Positions 1 to 8,762 of a DNA stretch of 64,000 bases are shown one piece after another (position 1 is the first letter of the stretch; each line of letters begins with the position of its first letter). The translations under genes and the position numbers were made by a program. Origin of the DNA: Variovorax sp. PBL-E5. Lineage in GTDB: Bacteria > Pseudomonadota > Gammaproteobacteria > Burkholderiales > Burkholderiaceae_C. The DNA lies in assembly GCF_901827185.1 (NCBI RefSeq), contig NZ_LR594671.1, positions 124,001-188,000 on the forward strand, written 5' to 3'. The notes under the pieces are model-generated. The model ran no database searches. It saw only the letters and a list, made by a program, of their open reading frames with translations, and was not told where the DNA came from.

Positions 1-326
1 GGCAGGAGCCCGACCGCCATCGTCGAGAAGCCCATGAGGAACATGCAGACGATCAGGACCTGCTTGCGGCCATGGGTGTCGCCCATGTGCCCGAGCACGA
101 AGGCGCCGATGGGCCGCGCGACGTAGCCGACGCCATAGGTCGCGAGCGACGCGATGATGGCGATCCGCGGGTTCCCCGAAGGAAAGAAGATCTGGGGAAA
201 GATCAGCGACGCTGCCGTCGCGTAGATGAAGAAGTCGTAGTACTCGAGCGCCGAGCCGATCCAGCCGCTGGCGGCGGCCTTTTTCGACTGGGGATTGGCG
301 CGCTCGTGTTTCTCGGTGTTGGCCAT
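1..326 (-). CDS. MFS (metabolite:H+ symporter) transporter, N-terminal part
   Basis: Only the first ~108 residues are inside the window; the gene runs off the left edge. The protein begins MANTEKHER, then enters a first membrane helix with the SGWIGSALEYYDFFIYATAAS signature typical of the metabolite:H+ symporter group (ShiA/ProP/KgtP relatives). The loop GHMGDTHGRKQ after helix 2 is the classic MFS GxxxDRxGRR motif. The fold is clear; the substrate (an organic acid or osmolyte) cannot be told from this piece. The start is the ATG whose complement ends at 326. Confidence 0.85.
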   Translation of the reverse strand, partial: MANTEKHERANPQSKKAAASGWIGSALEYYDFFIYATAASLIFPQIFFPSGNPRIAIIASLATYGVGYVARPIGAFVLGHMGDTHGRKQVLIVCMFLMGFSTMAVGLL

Positions 327-514
327 GGTTGTCTCCGTGGTGGATGAATCGGATAGCGGATGTGCAAGTCACGCTTGTCCCCGGACCCGCGGCGCCACTG
401 TACGAACGACGCAGCCTTCCCCACAACGCCGCGGGACCCACCGCCGATCGATCATCGATCGGCAACGTTCACCATGCGCGCGGAATACGGGTAAAACCTA
501 GGGCGGGCGAGTGT

Positions 515-1285
515 TCAGCGGAAGAACGCGCTCGGCGTCTGCCCGAATTGCCGCTTGAACATCGTCGCGAAGGCGCTGGGGCTGTCGTAGCCGAGCGCCA
601 GCGCGATATCGACGACTTTCTCGCCGGTCGCCAGCCGTTCCAGCGCGCGCAGCAGGCGCGCCTGCTGGCGCCATTGACCGAAGGTCATGCCGGTCTCGCG
701 CGTGAAGAGGCGCTGGATGGTCTTGACGTCGACCGCGAGAAGCCGCGCCCAATGGCTCAGCGTGGACACGTCGCCCGGCCGTTCGAGCAGCCGCGCGCAG
801 ATGCGCCGAAGCCGCGGATCCGCCGGTTGCGGCAGGTGCAGCGGCAGCACGGGCAGCGCTTGCAGTTCGTCCAGCAACAGCCGCATCAGGCGTCCCGCGC
901 GCGAATTGTCGGCATACGGTTGTTCGACCTCGGTCGCGGCCAGGATCAGCTCGCGCAGCAGGGGCGAGATGCCCACCGCCTGCGAGCGCCGCGGCAGCTG
1001 CGGCGCGGCGTCCGGGCGCACGTAGATGCTGCGCATGTGAACCACGCCGATGCAGCGGATCCGATGCGTCAGTTCGGCCGGCATCCAGATGCCTCGCGTT
1101 GGCGGCACGATCCATTGGCCGCCCTCGGCGGCCACCATCATCACGCCGTGCACCGCGTAGATCAGCTGGTTTTCGGCATGCGCATGGCTGTCGATCACGT
1201 GGCCGGCCGGGTAGTCGATCGCCCGGCTGGTCACCGGCATGCCGCTGCGCCGGAACTCGGCAAGAAAGTGCGGGGTCGGGGTCAT
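515..1285 (-). CDS. AraC-family regulator with N-terminal cupin domain
   Basis: 256 residues. The first ~90 residues look like an AraC-type cupin: HVIDSHAHAENQLIYAVHG and a WMPAELTHRI segment. The last ~100 residues carry two helix-turn-helix units, including VDVKTIQRLFTRETGMTFGQWRQQ and the closing GYDSPSAFATMFKRQFGQTPSAF signature. It is a DNA-binding transcription regulator of the cytoplasm. It is divergent from the Fsr-like exporter starting at 1424, so it probably controls that gene; the effector ligand is unknown. Confidence 0.88.
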   Translation of the reverse strand: MTPTPHFLAEFRRSGMPVTSRAIDYPAGHVIDSHAHAENQLIYAVHGVMMVAAEGGQWIVPPTRGIWMPAELTHRIRCIGVVHMRSIYVRPDAAPQLPRRSQAVGISPLLRELILAATEVEQPYADNSRAGRLMRLLLDELQALPVLPLHLPQPADPRLRRICARLLERPGDVSTLSHWARLLAVDVKTIQRLFTRETGMTFGQWRQQARLLRALERLATGEKVVDIALALGYDSPSAFATMFKRQFGQTPSAFFR

Positions 1286-1423
1286 GGCGATGCCGGAGGA
1301 GGTAGATGTCCTTTTCGCGAAGATCGAGGCCCGAAGGGCGCGAGACAGGCAAACATCCTATCTCTAACATCCAGCCTTCGTCCTGTCTCAACGAACGCGC
1401 GCGGCAGCGACCGCGCCCAGCCC

Positions 1424-2659
1424 ATGTCATCGACTGCTGCCTCTTCCACCGCTCGCCTGACCCCCATGACGGACCGTCCGGGCGCCTCGTTCGGCGTGCT
1501 CGGCGCGATCAGCGCCTCGCACATGATCAACGACATGATGCAGTCGCTGATCCTGGCGATCTATCCCATCCTGAAGGGCGACTTCCACCTGAGCTTCGGC
1601 CAGATCGGACTGATCACGCTCACCTACCAGTTGACCGCCTCGCTGTTCCAGCCGATGGTCGGCCTCTACACCGATCGCCGTTCGACGCCCTATTCGCTGC
1701 CGGTCGGCATGAGCTTCACGCTGATCGGGCTGATCCTGCTGGCCTTCGCACCGAGCTTCGCGATCGTGCTGCTCGCTGCGGCGTTCGTCGGCACCGGCTC
1801 GTCGATCTTCCATCCGGAATCGTCGCGGGTTGCGCGCATGGCTTCCGGCGGTCGGCATGGGCTGGCGCAGTCGCTGTTCCAGGTGGGCGGCAATACCGGC
1901 AGCGCGCTCGGGCCGCTGGTCGCGGCGGCGATCATCGTGCCGTTCGGTCAGCACAGCGTGGCATGGTTCGGGCTGGCCGCGCTGGTCGGCATCCTGCTGT
2001 TGACGCAGGTCAGCAAGTGGTATGCGGTCCAGCAGGCGGCCGCCAAGGCGCGCCCGGCACAACGTGCGGCCGCACCGCCGCTGCCGCGCGGCAAGGTGAT
2101 CGGTGCCATCGGCGTGCTGCTGCTGCTGATCTTCTCGAAGTATTTCTACATCGCCGGCATCAGCAGCTTCTACACCTTCTACCTGATGGACAAGTTCGGC
2201 GTGTCGGTCCAGAGCGCGCAGGTCTATCTGTTCGTGTTTCTGTTCGCCTCCGCGCTCGGTACGCTGGTGGGCGGACCGGTCGGCGACCGCATCGGCCGCA
2301 AGCCCGTGATCTGGGCATCGATCCTCGGCGTCGCGCCCTTCGCGCTGCTGCTGCCGCACGCCGATCTGTTCTGGACCACGACGCTGACGATCATCATCGG
2401 GCTGATCCTGTCCTCGGCGTTCTCCGCGATCCTCGTCTATGCGCAGGAACTGATGCCGGGCAAGGTCGGGATGGTCTCGGGCCTGTTCTTCGGTTTCGCG
2501 TTCGGCATGGGCGGCCTGGGCGCTGCACTGCTGGGCCTCCTGGCCGATCACACCAGCATCGACTTCGTCTACCGCGTCATCGCCTACTTGCCGCTGCTCG
2601 GCATCGTCGCGGCGCTGCTGCCGAGCGTCGAGCGGCCGCGCCGCTTCGCGATGACCTGA
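1424..2659 (+). CDS. MFS exporter, fosmidomycin-resistance (Fsr) type
   Basis: 411 residues, twelve predicted membrane helices. GAISASHMINDMMQSLILAIYPILK in the first helix and LTYQLTASLFQPMVGLYTDRR are Fsr-family signatures; FHPESSRVAR and GGNTGSALGPL are also characteristic. It is an inner-membrane proton-driven exporter. The open frame extends much further upstream, but that part is antisense to the AraC gene. ATG 1424 is chosen because homology begins shortly after it; an in-frame ATG 14 codons on (MTDRPG) is an alternative. The drug or metabolite exported is not predictable. Confidence 0.88.
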   Translation: MSSTAASSTARLTPMTDRPGASFGVLGAISASHMINDMMQSLILAIYPILKGDFHLSFGQIGLITLTYQLTASLFQPMVGLYTDRRSTPYSLPVGMSFTLIGLILLAFAPSFAIVLLAAAFVGTGSSIFHPESSRVARMASGGRHGLAQSLFQVGGNTGSALGPLVAAAIIVPFGQHSVAWFGLAALVGILLLTQVSKWYAVQQAAAKARPAQRAAAPPLPRGKVIGAIGVLLLLIFSKYFYIAGISSFYTFYLMDKFGVSVQSAQVYLFVFLFASALGTLVGGPVGDRIGRKPVIWASILGVAPFALLLPHADLFWTTTLTIIIGLILSSAFSAILVYAQELMPGKVGMVSGLFFGFAFGMGGLGAALLGLLADHTSIDFVYRVIAYLPLLGIVAALLPSVERPRRFAMT

Positions 2660-2755
2660 CGGACGCGCGCTCTCGGTATCGGCGGCCGGTCGCACACCCT
2701 GTCGCCGAGCACTCGCTCGGGCAGCGAAAAAGTACCACGCGCTACGCCCCTTTGA

Positions 2756-2765
2756 AACAATTGTT
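2756..2765. promoter_or_regulatory. AT-rich palindrome upstream of the HrpG-like gene
   Basis: AACAATTGTT is a perfect 10-base palindrome inside the most AT-rich part of the 253-base gap 2660-2912, about 150 bases before the regulator start. No gene was found in that gap. It could be an operator or part of a promoter; this is inference from sequence symmetry only. Confidence 0.3.
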
Positions 2766-2912
2766 CAGATTGTTCCTGCGCATTTATCGCACATTGTCGC
2801 GTGTGCATGCGGCCTTCTCCAGGGTGCCGCGGGCATTCGGCAAGGGGCACGCCGACGCATCAGTCGCCTCGCTTTCGCCGGCCTGCGCCAGCGTACCTCA
2901 AAGAGTGAGCAT

Positions 2913-3686
2913 ATGGAAATCGCAATCGTCGGCCGCCATCGCGCTCTCGTGGATCGCGCACGCGCCAGTGTGGAAGCGCTCGGTCATCAGCCCACGGTGT
3001 TCTCGACGCCGCAGGCGCTGCGATCGGCCGCCGAATGCCGTCGGATCGGCATGGTGGTGTTCGTCATGGGCGCCGAACAGGCGTCGCCGTCCGCATGCGT
3101 CGATGCCGTCCGCGCCGCCGATCGCGATGCGCCGGTGCTGGTTGCGGTGAGCCCATCGAACGTGGCGCTCATGGGCCCGGCCTTCGAATCGCCGCTGAGC
3201 GAGTTCATCGTCAGACCCTACACCTCGAAGGAACTCAGGGCCCGCGTGCACGCCGTTCTGCGGCGCACCTACCGGACCTGTCCGGAGAACCAGGCGGTGT
3301 TCGGCCCCTACCGCTTCCTGCCGCTGGAGTCGACCGTCGAACTCCACGGCGTTCCCATCAAGCTCAATCCCAAGATGTTCGCGCTGGCCACCTTCTTCTT
3401 CAATCGCCCGGGCCAGCTCTTCTCGCGCGATCACCTGCGCGCCGCCGTCTGGCCGACGGCCGGCGACGGCCAGTCCCGAACCGTGGACACCCATCTGTCG
3501 GTCCTGCGCAACCGTCTGCAACTCGAGCCCGCCAACGGCTACGTCCTGCGCAACGTGTATCGGCGCGGCTACCTGCTCGACGCGGTACACGCGCGCCCCG
3601 TCGAAGTCGCCGACCCGCCGCGCTTCGTGCCATCTCGCCGCGACGGTGTCGGTGCCCATCACGTTGCCGATGTCATGTGCCCCTGA
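2913..3686 (+). CDS. HrpG-like OmpR-family regulator with degenerate receiver
   Basis: 257 residues: an N-terminal receiver-like domain (about 1-115) and a C-terminal winged helix (about 130-228) with LFSRDHLRAAVW and SRTVDTHLSVLRNRL, the standard OmpR/PhoB DNA-binding helices. The phosphorylation pocket is missing: the usual N-terminal acidic pair is replaced by VGRH, the beta-3 strand reads MVVFVMGAE with no Asp at the acceptor position, and the beta-5 Lys is Arg (VRPYTSKEL). It may therefore act without phosphorylation. Its place beside T3SS genes and its OmpR class suggest a HrpG-type master regulator. The function is inferred; the domain fold is firm. RBS-like AAAGAG lies just upstream. 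Confidence 0.75.
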   Translation: MEIAIVGRHRALVDRARASVEALGHQPTVFSTPQALRSAAECRRIGMVVFVMGAEQASPSACVDAVRAADRDAPVLVAVSPSNVALMGPAFESPLSEFIVRPYTSKELRARVHAVLRRTYRTCPENQAVFGPYRFLPLESTVELHGVPIKLNPKMFALATFFFNRPGQLFSRDHLRAAVWPTAGDGQSRTVDTHLSVLRNRLQLEPANGYVLRNVYRRGYLLDAVHARPVEVADPPRFVPSRRDGVGAHHVADVMCP

Positions 3687-3710
3687 GGCAGCCCGACAAG
3701 GGCAGATCGA

Positions 3711-4394
3711 TCAGCCGTCGTCATCGGGCTGCACATCGTCCGTCGCCATCGGAAGGCCGATCACGAAAGTCGTCCCCGCGGCCGGCGCGCTCATGACGTC
3801 GATCCAGCCGCCGTGATGCGCCACGACGGCATGCACGATCGTCATGCCGATCCCCCAGCCGTGCCCCGCGTCGCGCGCCGACGGCGTCGAATTCCATTTG
3901 CGGCGCAGGCCGCTGTCCATCAGGCCGGCGACCTGGCCCGCGTTCATTCCCGCGCCTTCGTCGCGGATCGAGATCAGTACCTCGCCACCGACCTTGCCCG
4001 GCTCGTCGTTCGCTTCCAGGCACACATGAATGCTGCTGCCGCTTTCGCTGTAGCGGATCGCGTTGTTCAGCAGGTTGACGAAGGCGCGCGTCAGCAGCGA
4101 AGCGTCCGCCGAGATCGTGCAGTCCGCGGCGCCAAGCCGCGGCGTGATGGTCACGCCGCGCGCGCTGGCCGAGGCCCATGTGGCATCCACCGCATCGAGC
4201 ACCGCCGCACCCGCGAAAGTCAATGCATACCGATAGACGCCCGACTCCGCTTCCACCATGTCCATGAAACTTTCCGCCAGGTGGATCGTGCGCCGCGCCT
4301 CGCCGCCGATGCCCTCCATCACCTCCTGGATGTCGACGTTCGCGGCCTTCTCCGAATAAAGGCCCAGAAGGCTCAGAATCCTGATCCTGACCAT
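3711..4394 (-). pseudogene. Histidine kinase remnant: HATPase domain, head missing
   Basis: 227 residues with a good HATPase_c domain: N-box FVNLLNNAIRYSESG, G1 box IRDEGAGM, G2 box GHGWGIGMTIVHAVVAHHGG and the end AGTTFVIGLP. The N-terminus holds only the second half of the dimerisation helix pair (ILSLLGLY onward); the phospho-accepting His and any sensor domain are absent. The first ~5 codons are antisense to sctV sequence, so the reading frame begins in foreign DNA. It is convergent with the HrpG-like regulator (24-base gap) and was probably its partner kinase. It cannot autophosphorylate as it stands. Confidence 0.78.
4379..4381. other. Rearrangement junction: kinase 5' part / sctV 5' part lost
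   Basis: Left of about 4380, the minus strand encodes kinase homology (reading ILSLLGLY). Right of 4381, the plus strand encodes sctV homology (LILTIVQFVVITKG). Each gene points away from this point and each lacks its 5' part. A single deletion of the DNA once lying between them explains both; an inversion end or an assembly join is possible. No repeat or insertion sequence is seen at the join. Confidence 0.7.
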
Positions 4395-6132
4395 CGTTCA
4401 GTTCGTGGTCATCACCAAGGGCGCCGAGCGCGTGGCCGAGGTCGGCGCGCGCTTCTCGCTCGATGCGATGCCGGGCAAGCAGATGTCGATCGACGGCGAC
4501 ATGCGCGCCGGCGTGATCGACATGGACGAGGCGCGCCGCCGGCGCGGACTGGTCGAGAAGGAGAGCCAGCTCTACGGCTCGATGGACGGCGCGATGAAGT
4601 TCGTCAAGGGCGACGCCATCGCGGGGCTGATCATCGTGGCGGTGAACCTGCTGGGCGGCATCCTGATCGGCACGATGCAGCGCAACATGAACATCGGCAA
4701 AGCCGTCGAGGTCTATTCGATCCTCACGATCGGGGACGGCCTCATCGCGCAGATTCCCGCGCTCTTCATCTCGATCTGCGCCGGCATGATCGTGACCCGC
4801 GTCACCAGTGCCGATGGCGGCCCCTCCAACGTCGGCAAGGACATCGGCACGCAGCTGCTGTCGCAGCCCAAGGCGCTGATGATCGGCATGGCCGTCATGG
4901 TCGGCTTCGCGCTCATTCCGGGGATGCCCGCCATTCCGTTCCTGGTGCTGGCATTCCTCGTCGGCACCGTGGGCTACACGCTGATCCGCGGCGAGCGCCA
5001 GCAGGTCGATGCCAAGACGGGGCGCGTGACGACGGTCTCGGCGATGGAAGCCGCGGCGCAGTCGAAGGCAGCCAGCGCCGCCGCGGCGGCCGCCAAGGCT
5101 GACGACACCGAGGGCTTCACGCTCACCGTGCCGCTGATGGTGGACGTCAACGATGCGCTCGAGAGCGTGTTCTCGGCCGAGCTGCTGAACGAGGAGCTCA
5201 TGAAGATCCGCCGCGCGTTGTACTTCGACCTCGGCATCGTGTTTCCCGGCATCCAGCTGCGCTACAACCCGCGCCTGCCGCCGGAGACCTATTCGATCCT
5301 GCTGGCGGAGATTCCCGTTTCGCAGGGACGCCTGCGCGCCGGCTACCTGCTGGTGCGCGAAACCGAGGAGAACCTCACCGCGCTGTCGATCCCCTTCGAG
5401 ACCGATCGCAAGTTCCTGCCCAACATGCCGACCCTCTGGACGCCGGCCGAACTGAAGGACCCGCTCGGCCGCGCCGGCATCTCGTTCATGGAGCCGACGC
5501 AGGTGCTGAGCTACCACATCGCCTTCGTGCTCAAGAAGTACGCAGCCGACTTCATCGGCATCCAGGAAACGCGCGCGTTGATCACCAACCTCGAAGGGCG
5601 TTTTCCGGAGCTGGCCAAGGAGCTGCAGCGCGTGCTGCCGATCCACAAGATCGCCGAGATCCTGCAGCGGCTGGCGTCCGAGGAAGTATCGATCCGCAAT
5701 CTGCGCGCGGTGGGCGAGGCGCTCATCGAGTGGGGCCAGAAGGAGAAGGATTCGGTGCTGCTCACCGAGTACGTGCGCATGGCATTGAAGCGCCACATCA
5801 GCCACAAGCATTCGAGCGGACAGAACATCCTGCCCGCCTACCTGCTGGCGCCGGCGGTCGAGGACAGCGTGCGCGGCGCCGTGCGGCAGACCTCCGCCGG
5901 TTCCTATCTGGCGCTCGACGCCCAGCTGTCGAAGACGCTGGTGGAGAACATCAGGAAGACCGTCGGCGATCTGTCGGCGGGCCGCCAGCGGCCGGTGCTG
6001 CTGACCTCGATGGACATCCGGCGCTACATGCGCAAGATGATCGAGCAGGAGCTCTACGAGCTGCCCGTCATCTCCTACCAGGAGCTGACGACCGACATCA
6101 ACATCCAGCCCTTGGCGCGGATCGAAGCCTGA
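4381..6132 (+). pseudogene. sctV: T3SS export gate protein SctV, 5'-truncated
   Basis: SctV/FlhA family. Homology starts abruptly at LILTIVQFVVITKGAERVAE (4381) and runs to the normal C-terminus. The FHIPEP-type region MPGKQMSIDGDMRAG, three later hydrophobic blocks (about 68-90, 103-130, 157-194 counted from GTG 4405) and the whole cytoplasmic domain are present. The first ~115 residues, with about four membrane helices, are gone. No ATG precedes the homology; a stop at 4357-4359 closes the frame upstream, and GTG 4405 is the first possible start. In an intact apparatus the protein forms the nonameric export gate of the inner membrane; this copy is probably inactive. It leads directly into sctD. 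Confidence 0.88.
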
Positions 6133-6142
6133 GGACACGGCA

Positions 6143-7510
6143 GTGCCAGAGCCGACCATGACTTCCGACAGCACGACGCCCATCGAGCTGCGCGTGCTGT
6201 ACGGCCCCCAGGCCGGCAGCCGCCTGCAGCTCGCATCCGGCGACTATCTCATCGGGTGTTCCGACGAGTGCGCCATCGTGCTGAGCGGCCTGCGGATGGC
6301 GCAGCGGCACGCATTGCTGGTCGTGCAGGACGAAGAGGCGCGGATCGCGCCGCAGGACGGCACGGTGTGCGATGCGATGGGCAACGCCATCGCCGACGAA
6401 CTGGTGCTTGCCCTCGGCATGCCGGTCGAATTGGGCGGCGTGTCGATCGCCATCGATCGTGTCGACGCTGCGTGGCCCGATGCGCAGGCCGTCGCGCCAA
6501 TGAGGGACGCGGCCTCCGCACCGGTCGAGGCCGCGACGGCGGCATCGAGCGCCACCACCGCACCTGCGGCTGGCGGACTTCGGTCTTCGCCAGCGGCGCT
6601 GCGGCGGGCGCGCGGGGTCAGTCTGATCGCGATGGGCATCGCCGCATTGGCACTCCTCGGCCTCGCATTCGCCTGGGCCCTGGACGGCGAGAGCGCCGCC
6701 GCGCCGCAGCCCGAGATTGCGAGCGTGGCGGCGCCCGGCAGCGGGCCGCCCGAGGCGCTGACCGGCCTGCTTCGCACGCTGGATCCGGCACACGCATTGA
6801 CGCTCACGCGGCAGGCGAACGATCAGTGGCTGGTGAGCGGCTACGTGGCGACCGGCACCGAGAAGAAAACGCTGATGGACGGATTGGCGGATCTGACGCC
6901 TGTGCCGGCGTTGAAGATCTTCTCGGAAGAAGAAATCACCAAGGCGGCCAACGAGGTGCTGAACGCCAAAGAGGACGCCTCCGACGGCGTGCTGGCGATC
7001 GAGAACGGCGGCAAGGGCCTGTTGCGCCTGAGCGGTGCCGTTCGGCATGCAGTCTCGGCGCAGTCGGCGAAATTGTCACTGATGATCGTGCCTGGCGTGA
7101 GCAGCGTCGACATCAGCGACGTGATGCTGCCCGAGAAGCTGCTGGCCGATCTCAAGGGGCGCATCGATGCCGCGGGCCTGCGGCAGCAACTGGTCTTCAC
7201 CAGCGAATGGCCAACGGTGACTTTGACCGGCTCGGTCGACGAAACGCAGCGGGCGCGCTGGGAGACCTTGATCCGGGCTTTCACCCAGGCCTATGGGGAT
7301 GTGCTGCCGCTGCATGCCACGCTCACCCCGGCCGTGCCCAAGGCCATGCTCGAGGTGCGCACCATCGTCGGCGGCGACGCGCCCTACATCGTGACCCGGC
7401 AGGGCGTGCGCGTGAATCGCGGCGGCGAGATCGACGGCCATGTGCTGAGCATGGTCCGCGACACCGATGTGGTCTTCGATGGCGCGCAACGCTGGCAGAT
7501 CGCGAGGTAG
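6143..7510 (+). CDS. sctD: T3SS inner-membrane ring protein SctD (YscD/SsaD/HrpQ type)
   Basis: 455 residues. An FHA-like N-terminal cytoplasmic domain (about 10-115, GDYLIGCSDECAIVLSG and MAQRHALLVV) is followed by a linker, one membrane helix (about 158-180, SLIAMGIAALALLGLAFAWAL) and a long periplasmic part. That part has repeated small alpha-beta modules (WLVSGYVATGTEKKTLMDGL; VTLTGSVDETQRARWETLI) like the ring-building domains of this family. The GTG start at 6143 is preferred because GAGG (6131-6134) sits at proper spacing; ATG 6158 is the alternative. It starts ten bases after the sctV stop, so the two were one transcript. SctD forms the outer part of the basal-body inner ring. Confidence 0.82.
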   Translation: MPEPTMTSDSTTPIELRVLYGPQAGSRLQLASGDYLIGCSDECAIVLSGLRMAQRHALLVVQDEEARIAPQDGTVCDAMGNAIADELVLALGMPVELGGVSIAIDRVDAAWPDAQAVAPMRDAASAPVEAATAASSATTAPAAGGLRSSPAALRRARGVSLIAMGIAALALLGLAFAWALDGESAAAPQPEIASVAAPGSGPPEALTGLLRTLDPAHALTLTRQANDQWLVSGYVATGTEKKTLMDGLADLTPVPALKIFSEEEITKAANEVLNAKEDASDGVLAIENGGKGLLRLSGAVRHAVSAQSAKLSLMIVPGVSSVDISDVMLPEKLLADLKGRIDAAGLRQQLVFTSEWPTVTLTGSVDETQRARWETLIRAFTQAYGDVLPLHATLTPAVPKAMLEVRTIVGGDAPYIVTRQGVRVNRGGEIDGHVLSMVRDTDVVFDGAQRWQIAR

Positions 7511-7513
7511 GCG

Positions 7514-7765
7514 ATGGGCGAACGCATCTTCATGCTCGAACTCCAGGAGCGTCTCAGCACCGATCCGCACGGCGAGCTGCGCCGGAGCCTGATCGCGCAG
7601 CTCCAGGATCTGCAGACGACGCTGCTGGCAAGACGCAGGCAGCTCAACGAACCGGAGGTATACCACCGGATCCAGGCCGCGCTGGGCGCGGTCGAGGCTG
7701 CGCTCGGTACCTTGCGAACACTGTCCATCCGCAAAGGACCGTCGGTCGGTCGATGGCGTCCGTAG
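7514..7765 (+). CDS. Small T3SS protein, SctE/YscE-like needle co-chaperone
   Basis: 83 residues, mostly alpha-helical and charged (LQERLSTDPHGELRRSLIAQLQDLQTTLLARRRQLNEPEVY). Size, helical hairpin character and position between sctD and sctF match the YscE/SsaE/EscE family, which holds needle subunits in the cytoplasm before export. GAGG (about 7504-7507) overlaps the sctD stop and serves as RBS, which suggests translational coupling. Sequence identity within this family is always low, so the call rests mainly on context and size. The last ~12 residues look like a disordered tail. Confidence 0.6.
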   Translation: MGERIFMLELQERLSTDPHGELRRSLIAQLQDLQTTLLARRRQLNEPEVYHRIQAALGAVEAALGTLRTLSIRKGPSVGRWRP

Positions 7766-7818
7766 TCATCACGCCGACCTTCCGATTTCCTGTTTCACCA
7801 TTCTTGGAGGTAGCGACC

Positions 7819-8061
7819 ATGGCAGCAATAAGCGGCATTACCCTGGCTGATATCAACGATGCGGTCGGCCCTGGCATCGCATCGGCAGAAGCTGCCGTGA
7901 AGGCCGACCTCGCGGCAGCGAGCGGCGGCACGGCCTTGAGCGTGGCGCAGCTGACCCAGTTGCAGTTCGACGAAGAAGAATTCACGATCATCGGTTCCAT
8001 CTACTCCGCCCTCCTGAAGGAACTCTCGGACCTGTTGAAGAGCATCGTCCAGAAGATGTGA
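7819..8061 (+). CDS. sctF: T3SS needle subunit SctF (SsaG/YscF/EscF type)
   Basis: 80 residues: two helices joined by a short turn, ending EFTIIGSIYSALLKELSDLL then KSIVQKM. The SxL-x-K-x-IxDML-xx-I-x-KI pattern at the C-terminus is that of SsaG and other needle proteins, whose last residues make the inner polymerisation helix. A strong RBS, GGAGG (7806-7810), lies eight bases before the ATG; needle subunits are needed in high copy. It is exported and polymerises into the extracellular needle. There is no signal peptide, as expected for a T3SS substrate. Confidence 0.75.
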   Translation: MAAISGITLADINDAVGPGIASAEAAVKADLAAASGGTALSVAQLTQLQFDEEEFTIIGSIYSALLKELSDLLKSIVQKM

Positions 8062-8144
8062 GCATGCCGCGACCGCGAGGGCGCAGATCGGCTGCACGGG
8101 AATGATCCAGTTGCCCGCAAAGTACTGCGTACCTCAGGGTGACG

Positions 8145-8738
8145 ATGAAACCGCCCACCCTGGACGTGGCAATGCGCGATGGCTTCGAGCCCGCGCAGGA
8201 CGCCGATGCGCCCGACACCGACCAGCTGTTCCGCCAATTGGTGGACCGGCACCGCGTGCGCTTGCAGCGCTTCGTGATGCGGCACATCGGCCAGCCCGAC
8301 GACGCCGAGGACATTGCGCAGCAGGCATTCGCCGAAGCGGTCCGCACCATCGAACGCTTCCGCGGCGAGTCCGAGCTGTCGACCTGGCTCTATGGCATCG
8401 CGATGAACCTGGTGCGCAACTACCTCAGCCGCGCGCCCCATCGGATGTATCGCTTCGAAACCGATGAAGGCCTCAAGACCATGTTCTCGCCCGATGGAGA
8501 CCCGGGAGACAACGTGTCGATGCAGCAGACCCTGCGCCAACTGTCCGAATCGATGGCGGAGCTGCCGCGGGAAATGCGCGAAGTGCTGACACTGGTCGCG
8601 ATCGAGGAAACGGCCTATGAGGACGCAGCGGCCATGCTGTCGGTGCCTGTGGGTACGGTTCGCAGCCGGCTGTCCCGCGCGCGTGCCGCGTTGCGGGCAC
8701 GGCTCGCGGCGGCCGGTGTCGACGTGCCGTTCTTCTGA
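8145..8738 (+). CDS. ECF-family sigma factor, candidate T3SS regulon sigma
   Basis: 197 residues. Region 2 (about 28-95) has IGQPDDAEDIAQQAFAEAVR and FRGESELSTWLYGIAMNLVR; region 4 (about 135-190) has MAELPREMREVLTLVAIEET and the helix-turn-helix AAAMLSVPVGTVRSRLSRAR. It directs RNA polymerase to specific promoters. No anti-sigma gene is adjacent. ATG 8145 is chosen over in-frame GTG 8139 because AGGG lies five bases before it. It sits 83 bases after sctF and resembles HrpL in role: hrp-box-like elements precede the effector genes in this window (see promoter entries). The regulon link is inference. Confidence 0.85.
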   Translation: MKPPTLDVAMRDGFEPAQDADAPDTDQLFRQLVDRHRVRLQRFVMRHIGQPDDAEDIAQQAFAEAVRTIERFRGESELSTWLYGIAMNLVRNYLSRAPHRMYRFETDEGLKTMFSPDGDPGDNVSMQQTLRQLSESMAELPREMREVLTLVAIEETAYEDAAAMLSVPVGTVRSRLSRARAALRARLAAAGVDVPFF

Positions 8739-8762
8739 CGAGAGATGCGTCAGCGGGTTTCC

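Noticed and set aside
3721..6183. 820-codon open frame on the minus strand opposite sctV
   Set aside because: It is the antisense of sctV and neighbours, rich in His/Arg/Gln as typical for shadow frames of GC-rich genes, with no family motif.
8062..8144. Self-regulating promoter before the ECF sigma gene
   Set aside because: GGAATG is present, but at the right distance there is AAGTACT instead of TTACNNA.
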